DNA of 64,000 nt from Rhodospirillaceae bacterium (GCA_018660465.1 JABJKH010000084.1:1-64000); one strand, 5' to 3'. Counted from the stretch's first letter, positions 33,476 through 41,989 are shown. Numbers and translations: made by a program. Notes: generated from the sequence alone by a model not told the origin.

Positions 33476-34546
33476 ATGGCAAAGGACCCGCGCGTAGAAT
33501 TAGCCGTCGCCCATTGGGGCGGAAGGTTTGTTTCCAACGGTGTTCCGCTGGCTGACTTTCAGGAAGTCACGGCGGGTTTGGATCGTTGGGAAGACTGGTG
33601 CGCTGGATTTTCTGAACGCGCGGCCTTACATGAAAAAATGGGGCGCGACGCGCTGGCGCAAAAGCTTTTCATCAGTGCTGGTGAGCACCTGACCCGCGCG
33701 GCTGTGCTGTACCATTTCGCCAAGTATCTGTTTGTAATTGATCTTGACCAGATGAAGGCCGCGCATATGAAAGCGGTCGACTGTCACAAGCTGGCCCTGC
33801 CCTATCTCGACCCACCTGCCGAACGTGTCAAAATCCCTTACGAGGGCAGCACAATCTACGGTAATCTACGGATACCCAAGGGAGTGGACACCCCCCCAAT
33901 TCTGATCATGTGCATGGGACTTGATTCGACCAAGGAAGAGATGGGCGCGAATGAGGCAAATTACCTCCGGCGCGGCATGGCGACGCTTGCCTTCGATGGC
34001 CCTGGTCAAGGCGAAGGTGAATATGATTGGCCCATCCGTCCCGACTATGAAGCTGTCGTTACCGCCGTCTGTGATTTTGTCGAAACGCGCGACGATGTCG
34101 ATGCGGAACGCATGGGTGTTTGGGGTGTTAGCATGGGTGGCTATTACGCGCCCCGAGCGGCGGCGTTTGAGAAGCGCCTAAAAGCTTGTATCTCGCTATC
34201 GGGCCCGTTTGATTTTGGCGAACGCTGGGACGCCTTCCCACCAATGTCCAAAGACACTTTTCGGGTGCGCGCGCAGTGCGAAACCCTGGAGGACGCCGCA
34301 GACGTGGCCGCAAAGCTGTCCCTCGTCGACGTCGCCAAAAACATCACCTGTCCGCTGTTCGTTGTTACCGGTGAATTGGATCGATTGTTTCCCTATACCG
34401 ACGCAGAACGGCTGGCCCGCGAAGCATCAGGCCCGACGGAACTTTTGATCGTTGAGAGAGGGGGCCACGTTGCGAATAACCGGCGGTATGTTTATGATGC
34501 AGCAACGTCTGATTGGATGGCGGTGCAGTTGGGAGTCAGGTCATGA
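33476..34546 (+). CDS. Alpha/beta hydrolase (DHPON hydrolase/FrsA-like)
   Basis: A 356-residue serine hydrolase. An N-terminal helical part (about 1-120) precedes the alpha/beta fold. The nucleophile Ser is in GVWGVSMGGYY, the acid is probably Asp in TGELDRLFP and the base His in GGHVANN; DGPGQGEGEYDWPIRPDYEA is typical of the 2,6-dihydroxypseudooxynicotine hydrolase group, which cleaves C-C or ester bonds. The start ATG has AAGGCGG 9 nt upstream; the frame is open into the permease gene but that part is not used. It is the last gene of the TetR-controlled operon and probably processes the imported substrate. Confidence 0.87.
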   Translation: MAKDPRVELAVAHWGGRFVSNGVPLADFQEVTAGLDRWEDWCAGFSERAALHEKMGRDALAQKLFISAGEHLTRAAVLYHFAKYLFVIDLDQMKAAHMKAVDCHKLALPYLDPPAERVKIPYEGSTIYGNLRIPKGVDTPPILIMCMGLDSTKEEMGANEANYLRRGMATLAFDGPGQGEGEYDWPIRPDYEAVVTAVCDFVETRDDVDAERMGVWGVSMGGYYAPRAAAFEKRLKACISLSGPFDFGERWDAFPPMSKDTFRVRAQCETLEDAADVAAKLSLVDVAKNITCPLFVVTGELDRLFPYTDAERLAREASGPTELLIVERGGHVANNRRYVYDAATSDWMAVQLGVRS

Positions 34547-34592
34547 CGCCCAGACGCCATATTTATTTCACAAACTTTAAATTGCCTAAAAG

Positions 34593-34619
34593 TTGACATT
34601 GATCGAACGTACGTATAAT
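34593..34619 (+). promoter_or_regulatory. Promoter of the TetR gene
   Basis: TTGACA at 34593-34598 and TATAAT at 34614-34619 with a 15-nt spacer repeat the arrangement found before the transporter operon. The palindrome covers the spacer, the -10 and the expected transcription start. Confidence 0.65.
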
Positions 34620-34642
34620 TTATACATACGTTCAATCAATGT
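34596..34642. promoter_or_regulatory. TetR-type operator palindrome (copy 2)
   Basis: Arms of 22 nt (left beginning ACATTGATCGAACGTA, right ending TACGTTCAATCAATGT) match with two mismatches around a 3-nt centre. The core GAACGTACGTATAATTT is the same as in copy 1. It reaches the first possible ATG of the TetR gene, indicating autoregulation. Confidence 0.85.
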
Positions 34643-34671
34643 TGGCAATCACTCCTGATTCGGAGCTTCAA

Positions 34672-35325
34672 TTGAATAAAATTAATCCCGTCATTGATCG
34701 TAAAACTCAGATTCTTGATGCCGCCGAGGAGCTTTTTGCCTTCAACGGTTTCGATGGTGCATCTATCAGGGATATCGCCAAGCTTGCCGAGGTTCAATTG
34801 GCATTAATTGGATATCATTTCGGCCCCAAGGAGCAGCTTTTTGAATCGGTCGTGACCCGCCGAGCGGGCTACTTTACGGACTGTCGTCAGACCGAATTGG
34901 AAGACGCCCGTACAGCGGCTAAAGGCAAGCCAATCCCGGTGAAAAAAATTGTTCATGCGTACCTATGGCCCTTTTTTGAACGTGTAATCGATAGCGATCC
35001 GGGTTGGAAGAACTATGCCAAAATGATGGCGCAAATTGCAAATTCCCGGCGTTGGCAGCCTGTAGTTGGCAAATGTTATGATGAATCGTCGCTGATCTTC
35101 ATTGATGAGCTAAAACGGAGCCTGCCGAACTGTTCCGATCTAACTGTATTATCGAGCTTTCAATTTATGATTGGTGCCATGCTGAATGTATGTGCTGAAA
35201 CCGGCCGTTACGAAGTTCTTCCCGGCGGCACAAAAAGCTCTAAAGACTTGCAATCGATCTTTGCCGATCTTGTTCCTTTTATATCTGCGGGCTTTAGAGA
35301 GGTTAACAAAAAGGACCATGCATAG
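34672..35325 (+). CDS. TetR/AcrR-family transcriptional regulator
   Basis: A repressor of about 217 residues. The N-terminal helix-turn-helix covers TQILDAAEELFAFNGFDGAS, IRDIAKLAEVQLALIGYHFG and PKEQLFESVV; the rest is the ligand-binding/dimerisation domain with an AefR/YbiH-like C-terminal pattern. I place the start at a TTG with GGAG 6 nt upstream; an in-frame ATG at 34639 lies inside the operator and has no ribosome site. Identical palindromes before this gene and before the transporter ATPase gene indicate that it represses both. The last codons run into a 13-nt tandem repeat that contains the stop. Confidence 0.9.
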   Translation: MNKINPVIDRKTQILDAAEELFAFNGFDGASIRDIAKLAEVQLALIGYHFGPKEQLFESVVTRRAGYFTDCRQTELEDARTAAKGKPIPVKKIVHAYLWPFFERVIDSDPGWKNYAKMMAQIANSRRWQPVVGKCYDESSLIFIDELKRSLPNCSDLTVLSSFQFMIGAMLNVCAETGRYEVLPGGTKSSKDLQSIFADLVPFISAGFREVNKKDHA

Positions 35326-35367
35326 GGCCCATGCATAGAGCCCATGCATAGAGCCCATACATAGAGC
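35316..35367. repeat. Four 13-nt tandem repeats over the TetR stop codon
   Basis: Four head-to-tail units of CCATGCATAGAGC (first with GGGC, last with CCATACATAGAGC). The TetR stop codon TAG lies in the first unit. As 13 is not a multiple of three, changes in unit number downstream do not alter the protein. Confidence 0.9.
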
Positions 35368-35482
35368 TAAGAGTAATTTGGTTAGTTGACGCTGTAAGAC
35401 CCACATGGAATCATTTCTGTAACTGAGAAATTTATAAATTTGCACTCATATCGATGTGCATTTGATTAGGAGAACATACGTC

Positions 35483-36778
35483 ATGGCAAGTTATGAGCCG
35501 GATATCATTAAACCAGAGGACATCAACCCCAACTACCATTGGGACCGGGCCATTCCTGCACCGGGTCATTCCGCTGTGGATTTTGAAGAGCGGGTGAATT
35601 TTAGCCGCCTCCATAAATATCGCTTGGGTCGCACGCGGCAAGCGCTGAAGGAATCAGACCTTGGTGCCCTGCTTTGCTTTGATAACAACAACATCCGCTA
35701 TATTTCCAGCACCTCTATTGGTGAATGGTCGCGGGATAAAATTGCCCGGTATTGCGTTCTAGCCGGTGACGGTGATCCACACGTTTGGGACTTTGGTTCG
35801 GCTGCGGCTCACCACAGATTGCACTCCCCTTGGCTGCCAACCGGTTGCTGCCACGCAGGCATGATTGGGCTTCGGGGTACGGTACCACCGAGCGCTGGCT
35901 TCATGGAAAGCGCTGCCAAGGAAATCAAGCAGATGCTGGTTGATGCAGGTGTTGCAGATCAGCCCATCGGCGTTGATATTTGTGAGCCGCCGATGATGTT
36001 TGAACTGCAAAAAGTTGGCCTTAACGTGGTTGACGGTCAACAGATCATGCTCAACGCGCGTGAGATCAAAAGCATGGATGAAATCATGCTCTTGAATCAA
36101 GCCGCCGCCATGGTCGACGGCACCTATCACATGATGTTCGAAATGATGAAGCCGGGGGTTAGTGAAGCCAACTTGGTCGCGGCTGCGAACAAGATGCTTT
36201 ATGACCTAGGCTCTGACGATGTTGAGGCTATTAACGCGGTTTCCGGCGAGCGCTGCATGCCCCACCCCCACAACTTTACCGACCGGATTTTACGTCCGGG
36301 CGATCAAGCCTTCTTCGACGTGATTCAGGCTTATATGGGATATCGCACGTGCTACTACCGCACCTTCAATATTGGCAAGGCGACACCTCCGCAACGGGAC
36401 GCTTATGTGAAAGCCCGTGAATGGATCGATGCCTCGATTGCAATGATCAAACCCGGTGTCGGCACGGATCAAGTCGCCGCCGTTTGGCCTGAAGCACACG
36501 AGTTTGGCTTTACTGACGAAATGGAAGCCTTTGCGCTACAATTTGGTCACGGTCTTGGCGTGGCGCTGCATGAGCGACCAATTATTTCACGGTTGGTTTC
36601 CTTCGATGACCCGATGGAGCTTAAGGAAGGCATGGTGTTCGCGCTGGAAACATACTGCCCGGCAGCCGACGGCCATTCAGCCGCACGGATTGAAGAGGAA
36701 GTTGTTGTCACGGCGGACGGGTGCAAGGTGATCACCCTGTTCCCAGCTGATGAACTGCCGATTGCGAACCCGTACTAA
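35483..36778 (+). CDS. M24-family (Xaa-Pro peptidase-like) protein with altered metal site
   Basis: A 431-residue creatinase/aminopeptidase-P-like protein: N-terminal creatinase domain to about 165, pita-bread domain after. The dinuclear metal ligands expected are D, D, H, E, E. Here Asp279 (FFDVIQAYMGYRTCYYRTF), His356 (QFGHGLGVALHERP), Glu389 (VFALETYC) and Glu404/405 (RIEEEVVVT) are present, but the second Asp is Cys290. Non-peptidase members of this fold include creatinase and the DMSP lyase DddP; I see no basis to choose. The ATG has AGGAGA 9 nt upstream; an in-frame ATG at 35456 lacks one. Confidence 0.85.
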   Translation: MASYEPDIIKPEDINPNYHWDRAIPAPGHSAVDFEERVNFSRLHKYRLGRTRQALKESDLGALLCFDNNNIRYISSTSIGEWSRDKIARYCVLAGDGDPHVWDFGSAAAHHRLHSPWLPTGCCHAGMIGLRGTVPPSAGFMESAAKEIKQMLVDAGVADQPIGVDICEPPMMFELQKVGLNVVDGQQIMLNAREIKSMDEIMLLNQAAAMVDGTYHMMFEMMKPGVSEANLVAAANKMLYDLGSDDVEAINAVSGERCMPHPHNFTDRILRPGDQAFFDVIQAYMGYRTCYYRTFNIGKATPPQRDAYVKAREWIDASIAMIKPGVGTDQVAAVWPEAHEFGFTDEMEAFALQFGHGLGVALHERPIISRLVSFDDPMELKEGMVFALETYCPAADGHSAARIEEEVVVTADGCKVITLFPADELPIANPY

Positions 36779-36790
36779 TTAGGAGACTTT

Positions 36791-36908
36791 GTGCCGCCTA
36801 GCACCCTTCGGGACGACTGCTTCGCAGTCTCCTCAGGATGAGGTTGATTTAAAGACACCTCATCCTGAGGAGCGCTGAAAGCGCGTCTCGAAGGGTGCTC
36901 AGCGGCAC
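36791..36908. repeat. Four-way-junction palindromic intergenic element, copy C
   Basis: The arms extend outward to GTGCCGC/GCGGCAC and carry CACCCTTCG/CGAAGGGTG in place of the GTCCTTCG of copies A and B, with both sides changed together. Left side hairpin is GACTGC-TTC-GCAGTC (36815-36829), right side hairpin GCGCT-GAA-AGCGC. It lies between the M24 gene and the E1 alpha gene, both forward. Confidence 0.9.
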
Positions 36909-36940
36909 AATTTAAGAAACGTTTAACCAAGGAGCAATCC

Positions 36941-37948
36941 GTGCCAAACGATAAGATGGAAAACGACGACATCGGCGAAGAGAAACGGCTTGAACTTTAT
37001 CGGCTGCTACTCGAATGCCGCTACATGGAAAAGCGTGCCTACGACCTTTTTTTGCAAAATCTTGTAAAGGGCACCAGTCATTTGGGTCTTGGGCAAGAAG
37101 CCGTCGCTGCCGGTTTCGGTGCGGCGATGCATTCCGATGATTACACGTTCTGTACCTATCGCGGCCATAACCATACCTTGGTTAGAGGCTCGTCCATGAC
37201 CGGCATCCTTGGTGAATTGATGGGGCGTGAATGTGGCCTGCTGCATGGCAAGGGTGGATCGATGCATCTGACCAGTGCAGAACATGGCGCGATGGGGTCT
37301 TACGCCATCATTGGCGCGCATATCCCGATAGCCGCTGGGGCTGCCTGGTCGGCGCAATACCGCGGCACGGATCAGGTGTCCGTCTGCTTCTTTGGCGATG
37401 GCACGACCAACATCGGTGCCTTCCACGAAGGCATTAACATGGCGGCGGTTTGGAAGCTGCCCGTGGTCTTTGTCTGCGAGAATAACCTTTATATGGAATA
37501 CACCCCGATTGAAGAAGTGATCCCTGTCGAACATCCGGCAGCGGATCGGGCATCAGCCTATGGGCTCGAAAAAATCATTATTGATGGCAACGACGCCGAC
37601 GAAGTCTACCGCACCGCAGAGGTTGCTTTTGCCAAAGCGCGTGCGGGAGAGGGTCCGTCCCTGATTGAGGCAAAAACCTATCGCCATAGTGGTCATTCCC
37701 GTGCCGACCCCGCAGACTATCGCCCGGACGGCGAATTGGAAGAATGGCTGAAGCGTGACCCGATTGATATGTACCGGGGGCGCTTGGCGGAGTTTGGCAT
37801 TGCCGAGAAAGTAATTTCTAAACTGGAATCCGACGCCATAGCCATCGTCGATCAGGCGACCGAAGAAGCCAAGGCATCCCCCACGCCGTCCTTGGATGCG
37901 ATTGAAACAAACCTTTGGGCGGATGGAGGCTCGTCATGGCGGAATTAG
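36941..37948 (+). CDS. 2-oxoacid dehydrogenase E1 component, alpha subunit
   Basis: A 335-residue thiamine diphosphate-dependent E1 alpha of the pyruvate/acetoin dehydrogenase type. The TPP motif GDGTTNIGAFHEGINMAAVW ends in CENN, GKGGSMHL is the loop near the active site, and TYRHSGHSRADPADYR contains the phosphorylation-loop-like segment. The start is GTG with AAGGAG 8 nt upstream. It overlaps the beta subunit gene by 13 nt. The three genes encode E1 alpha, E1 beta and E2; pyruvate, acetoin or a branched 2-oxoacid are possible substrates. Confidence 0.92.
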   Translation: MPNDKMENDDIGEEKRLELYRLLLECRYMEKRAYDLFLQNLVKGTSHLGLGQEAVAAGFGAAMHSDDYTFCTYRGHNHTLVRGSSMTGILGELMGRECGLLHGKGGSMHLTSAEHGAMGSYAIIGAHIPIAAGAAWSAQYRGTDQVSVCFFGDGTTNIGAFHEGINMAAVWKLPVVFVCENNLYMEYTPIEEVIPVEHPAADRASAYGLEKIIIDGNDADEVYRTAEVAFAKARAGEGPSLIEAKTYRHSGHSRADPADYRPDGELEEWLKRDPIDMYRGRLAEFGIAEKVISKLESDAIAIVDQATEEAKASPTPSLDAIETNLWADGGSSWRN

Positions 37949-38913
37949 CCTATAGAGACGCCGTAGCCGAAGCCATCGCCCAGGAAATGGAACGCGACGA
38001 AAGCGTCGTGTTCCTAGGCGAAGATGTTGCCGAAGCGGGTGGTGTGTTCAAAACGACAGTCGGTCTGCTGGATAAATTCGGCCCGACCCGAGTCCGCAAC
38101 ACCCCCATTGCCGAACAAGCAATCTTGGGCGCGGCCATGGGGGCGGCCATGACCGGTTTAAAACCCATCGCCGAAATTATGTTTTCGGACTTTTTGGCGG
38201 TCTGCTGGGACATCGTCGTCAACGAAATCGCCAAGGCGCGTTACATGACCGACGGCCAATTCAACATGCCGCTGGTCATTCGGACGGCCAACGGTGGCGG
38301 CTCCCGGTTCGGTTCTCAGCATTCGCAAAGCGTTGAAAACTGGGCCATGGCCGTTCCTGGACTGAAGGTCGTCGCCCCTTCAACACCAGCGGACGTGAAG
38401 GGCCTGCTTGCCGCCGCCATCCGCGATCCGGACCCCGTCATCTTCTTCGAACAAAAATCTTTGTATGCCACCAAGGGCGAAGTACCTGACGGTGAATTGG
38501 TTGATGAACTCGGCAAAGCCAAGGTACTTCGGAAGGGTGACGACGTCACCATCGTTGCACTCGCTGCCATGGTGCCCCGGGCAATGGCCGCCGCCGACCG
38601 TCTGCAACAAGAAGATGGTGTGTCAGCGACCGTGGTCGATGTGCGCAGCTTGGTACCGCTCGATACCCAAACGATCTTCAAGGAAGTTGAACACACGGGA
38701 CGCTTGGTCACCGTCGAAGAAAACCCACGGCTGTGCGGCTGGGGGGCTGAGATTTCTTCCATCGTTGCGGAAGAGATGTTCTACGACTTGGACGGCCCAA
38801 TCATTCGCATCACATCGCCCCATTGCCCGATCCCGTCAGCAGACGACCTGGAAGACCAGTACCTGCCGACACCCGAACGCATCGTCGAGACCATCCGGCG
38901 GGAGGTCGACTGA
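37936..38913 (+). CDS. 2-oxoacid dehydrogenase E1 component, beta subunit
   Basis: A 325-residue E1 beta (transketolase central and C-terminal domains). Typical segments are FLGEDVAEAGGVFKTTVGLL, NTPIAEQAILGAAMGAAMTG with the catalytic Glu, RTANGGGSRFGSQHSQSVEN, and the C-terminal VVDVRSLVPLDTQTI. The ATG with GGAGG 5 nt before it lies inside the alpha gene end. It forms the alpha2beta2 decarboxylase with the preceding gene product; the E2 gene begins 1 nt after its stop. Confidence 0.92.
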   Translation: MAELAYRDAVAEAIAQEMERDESVVFLGEDVAEAGGVFKTTVGLLDKFGPTRVRNTPIAEQAILGAAMGAAMTGLKPIAEIMFSDFLAVCWDIVVNEIAKARYMTDGQFNMPLVIRTANGGGSRFGSQHSQSVENWAMAVPGLKVVAPSTPADVKGLLAAAIRDPDPVIFFEQKSLYATKGEVPDGELVDELGKAKVLRKGDDVTIVALAAMVPRAMAAADRLQQEDGVSATVVDVRSLVPLDTQTIFKEVEHTGRLVTVEENPRLCGWGAEISSIVAEEMFYDLDGPIIRITSPHCPIPSADDLEDQYLPTPERIVETIRREVD

Positions 38914-38914
38914 C

Positions 38915-40102
38915 ATGGATGTCATCATGCCGCAACTGGGCGAGACCGTCACCGAAGGCACGGTTACGGTTTGGCACAAGAAGGTTGGCGATAAGATCAA
39001 AGCCGACGAGTTGTTGTTCGAAGTCGGGACAGACAAAGTTGAAACCGAGATCCCGGCAGCTGTCGCCGGAACCTTGACCGAAATTTTGGTAGCCGAAGGC
39101 GAGACCGTGGATGTCGGCGTTACTCTGGCGGTGATCGATGACGGCAAGGAAACATCGGCACCCGCGCCTGTCGCTGCTGCCGCACCGAGTGCCGCACCTA
39201 CCCAGAAAAAACCATCTAAACCCGCTATGGCCAAACCCACTCACGCGGCACCGATTTCGCCCGTTGTGGCACGGCTTCTGACTGAACATAACCTGAATGC
39301 TGCTGACATTACCGGCACGGGCCGAGACGGGCGGATTAAGAAGAAGGACGTGCTAGCTCACATTGGCGGCGCGGCCCCTATTGTAGATGGTGACGCCGAA
39401 GTGGTTCCCTTTACCTACACCCGCAAGTTAACCGCCGAACACATGGTTCGCTCCAAAGCGACCAGCCCGCATGTCTTGCAGGCTGTGGAAGTTGATTTTC
39501 TTGCGGTGGATATCGCACGGCGGTCGATTAAGGACAATTGGAAGGCGGAACAAGGTTTCTCCCTCACCTATCTACCCTTTATTGGCAATGCAGTATGTGA
39601 AGCAATTGCCGACTTCCCGCGCGTCAATGCCAGCGTTGTTGGCGAAGCCTTACACATTCACAAAAAGATCAACCTCGCCATTGCGGTTGATTTGGGTGAC
39701 GAGGGTCTGGTTGTTCCGGTGATCCGGGATGCTGATGAGCTATCAGTGCCGGACTTGGCCAAGGCAATTAACGAGATCGCTGCCAAGGCTCGGGATGGAA
39801 AGCTGTCCGGTGACGACTTTACCGGCGCAACCTACACCCTATCCAACAATGGCAGTACCGGGACCTTTATTACAGCGCCGATCATCAACCAACCGCAAGT
39901 CGCCATCCTTTCAACCGATGGGGTGCGCAAAAAACCTGTGGTCATAGAAGGCGACAACGGGGACGAGATCGTCATTCGCCCTGTTGGTGTGCTGGCGCAA
40001 TCATTCGACCACCGCGCTATTGACGGCGCCTATTCAGGTGCCTTCCTGGGCCGGGTCCGACAAATTCTTGAAGAAACCGACTGGGCAGCCGAGTTGGGCT
40101 AG
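38915..40102 (+). CDS. 2-oxoacid dehydrogenase E2 (dihydrolipoyl acyltransferase)
   Basis: A 395-residue E2. Residues 1-75 are the lipoyl domain with the lipoylated Lys41 in VGTDKVETEIPA; a Pro/Ala-rich linker follows; the E3-binding domain is at about 115-150 (ISPVVARLLTEHNLNAADI, GTGRDGRIKKKDVLAHI); the catalytic domain fills the rest, with His366 and Asp370 in SFDHRAIDGAYSG. The frame is open far upstream inside the beta gene, but the ATG just before the lipoyl domain is the true start. An E3 gene is not adjacent, so E3 must come from elsewhere in the genome. Confidence 0.93.
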   Translation: MDVIMPQLGETVTEGTVTVWHKKVGDKIKADELLFEVGTDKVETEIPAAVAGTLTEILVAEGETVDVGVTLAVIDDGKETSAPAPVAAAAPSAAPTQKKPSKPAMAKPTHAAPISPVVARLLTEHNLNAADITGTGRDGRIKKKDVLAHIGGAAPIVDGDAEVVPFTYTRKLTAEHMVRSKATSPHVLQAVEVDFLAVDIARRSIKDNWKAEQGFSLTYLPFIGNAVCEAIADFPRVNASVVGEALHIHKKINLAIAVDLGDEGLVVPVIRDADELSVPDLAKAINEIAAKARDGKLSGDDFTGATYTLSNNGSTGTFITAPIINQPQVAILSTDGVRKKPVVIEGDNGDEIVIRPVGVLAQSFDHRAIDGAYSGAFLGRVRQILEETDWAAELG

Positions 40103-40146
40103 CCGGTCCCCTAATATTTAATTCACTTGGAAGGAACAGCAGAGTT

Positions 40147-41079
40147 ATGGCTGAGAACGATCTTACGAAATATACCATTGGATGGATTGGTGCGGGCCGC
40201 ATGGGCTACGCCATGGTGTCGCGACTTTTGAAAGCCGGTTGCGACGTTTCTGTCTATAACCGTACCCGCGCCAAGGCCGAACCCTTGACCGAATTGGGCG
40301 CGACCATCGTCGATAATCCATCAGATTTGGCAGATAGAGACATCGTCTTCACCATCGTCGGCGGCCCGGATGATTTTGTTGAAGTGACTTTGGGTAAAAA
40401 TGGCGTTCTATCCAAAGACACAAAACCTCAGTTGCTGATCGATTGCACCTCCATCAACGAAGAAGCGGCGAAGAAAGTTCGCTTGGCGGCCAAGGAAATG
40501 GGCACCGATATGATCAACGCGCCGGTCAGCGGCAATGCCAAGGTCGTCGTTGCGGGCAAACTCAGCATCGTGGCATCGGGCGAAAAGCCAGCCTTTGAGA
40601 AAGCCCTGCCATATCTGGAAGAAATCGCCATTGGCGTCAGCTATGTTGGCGAAGGTGAATTGGCCCGTATGGTCAAAATCTGCCATAACGTCTTCTTAGG
40701 CGTGGTGACCCAGTCGCTGGCGGAAATCACCGTACTGGCAGAAAAAGGCGGCGTGCCGCGTCATGCGTTCTTGGACTTTATTAACAAGAGCGTCATGGGC
40801 TCCATGTTCTCTCGCTATAAAACACCGACGTTCGTTAACTTGGACCTGACTCCGACGTTTACGCCATTGTTGCTGCGGAAAGATATGGACTTGGGCCTAA
40901 CGGCTGCGCGGGAACTCGAAGTCCCCATGCCTGTTGCAACGACGACTCGAGACGCTATTCAAACGATGATTGGCCATGGCTACACGGATACAGATTTTGG
41001 CGCACTTTTGCATATGGTCGCGAAAGCCGCCAACTTGGAGCTGAAATCAGAAGACAAAGACGTGGGGACCGGCCTTTAG
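40147..41079 (+). CDS. Beta-hydroxyacid dehydrogenase (3-hydroxyisobutyrate dehydrogenase family)
   Basis: A 310-residue NAD(P)-dependent dehydrogenase. The Rossmann motif is GWIGAGRMGYAMVSRLLKAG with the VYNRTRAKAEPL strand; the substrate loop is NAPVSGNAKVVVAGKLSIV and the catalytic Lys is in ARMVKICHNVFLG. Members oxidise 3-hydroxyisobutyrate, tartronate semialdehyde or similar acids. AAGGAAC lies about 10 nt before the ATG. It follows the 2-oxoacid dehydrogenase genes by 44 nt and could be cotranscribed. Confidence 0.9.
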   Translation: MAENDLTKYTIGWIGAGRMGYAMVSRLLKAGCDVSVYNRTRAKAEPLTELGATIVDNPSDLADRDIVFTIVGGPDDFVEVTLGKNGVLSKDTKPQLLIDCTSINEEAAKKVRLAAKEMGTDMINAPVSGNAKVVVAGKLSIVASGEKPAFEKALPYLEEIAIGVSYVGEGELARMVKICHNVFLGVVTQSLAEITVLAEKGGVPRHAFLDFINKSVMGSMFSRYKTPTFVNLDLTPTFTPLLLRKDMDLGLTAARELEVPMPVATTTRDAIQTMIGHGYTDTDFGALLHMVAKAANLELKSEDKDVGTGL

Positions 41080-41135
41080 TCGATCTCCATAAATATCGAA
41101 AATATACGCACTGCCGGTTTAAATTCGATAGGGCG

Positions 41136-41208
41136 TTGACAATATATCAGTTACGGATTTTTATGCGCCCTTGGCATTTGGATGGGCGGACAACGGTCCG
41201 TAACCGAT
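41136..41208 (+). promoter_or_regulatory. Promoter with nested inverted repeats before the phosphoesterase gene
   Basis: TTGACA at 41136-41141 could be a -35, with TTTTAT at 41159-41164 as a weak -10. Across it run nested inverted repeats: GTTACGGA at 41150-41157 with TCCGTAAC at 41197-41204, extended by ATC/GAT after one mismatch, and inside these CGCCC with GGGCG. It may be an operator or a structured leader. Confidence 0.4.
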
Positions 41209-41230
41209 TTTCTCAGGAAGGATTGAAGAA

Positions 41231-41989
41231 ATGAAAATATGTCTCTACTCCGACATTCACGCACAACTGCCCCAATTGGAAGCTGTTCAAGCGGCGGTCG
41301 ATAAAGAAAATCCCGACCGGGAAATCGTCATTGGCGATTTGATCATGCTGGGCCCCGATCCAGCCGAAGTCGTTGATAACATCATGAACCGCCCTAAGGC
41401 TGTATCGGTTGTCGGCAACTTGGACCTGTGGGTCGTTAACAAACGTTGGGAAACCCACGAACCGAAAAGCCCGCACCAAGCTTGGATGTTTGGCATGGCG
41501 AAGCAGACCCGTGAGCTTTTGTCAGAAGAGCAGCTTGATTACCTCAGGAACCTGCCTTTCACGATGACGATTACGCCGGAATACGGCCACGACTTTCATA
41601 TCTTCCATGGCACGCCTTATGAGATTGGTGATGAAGACGCAATTCCGCTTCGGCTGACCGATGATGAGGTTGCCGATAAGATTAAGACCGTCGATGCCGA
41701 AGTTATGGCGCACGGTCATATTCACGGCCCCTTCGTGCGCAAAGTTGGCGATCAGACCATCGTCTGTGTCGCCGCTGTCGGAATGCAGTGGGATGGCGAT
41801 CCGCGTCCGTCCTATGGCGTTGTTGAATACCTTGGAGATGGCAAGTGGGACACCCGCATTGAACACGTCGAATTCGACTGTGAAGAGCAAGCGACGAAGA
41901 ACGAAAATTGCTGGATCGAACATGGCGACCGTATTGCCGGGATGATCCGAAGCGGAACCTTCTGGAATCCGGACCACATGCCTCACTAA
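41231..41989 (+). CDS. Calcineurin-like metallophosphoesterase
   Basis: A 252-residue metallophosphoesterase of the YfcE/serine-threonine phosphatase-like group. The dimetal motifs appear in order: LYSDIHAQLPQLEAV, IGDLIMLGPDP, VVGNLDLW (GNHD with Leu instead of His), FHGTP and MAHGHIH. Loss of the His in GNHD, which normally acts as acid near the active site, may lower or change activity. CAGGAAGGA precedes the ATG. Its stop is followed after 2 nt by the methyltransferase gene. Confidence 0.88.
   Translation: MKICLYSDIHAQLPQLEAVQAAVDKENPDREIVIGDLIMLGPDPAEVVDNIMNRPKAVSVVGNLDLWVVNKRWETHEPKSPHQAWMFGMAKQTRELLSEEQLDYLRNLPFTMTITPEYGHDFHIFHGTPYEIGDEDAIPLRLTDDEVADKIKTVDAEVMAHGHIHGPFVRKVGDQTIVCVAAVGMQWDGDPRPSYGVVEYLGDGKWDTRIEHVEFDCEEQATKNENCWIEHGDRIAGMIRSGTFWNPDHMPH

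Noticed and set aside
35483-36778. Assignment of the M24 protein as DMSP lyase DddP.
   Set aside because: The general fold matches, but a metal-ligand Asp is replaced and DddP-specific segments are not recognisable.
38408-38914. Upstream in-frame extension of the E2 gene by 169 codons.
   Set aside because: It lies wholly in another frame of the E1 beta gene and codes no recognisable domain; the lipoyl domain begins right at the ATG at 38915.
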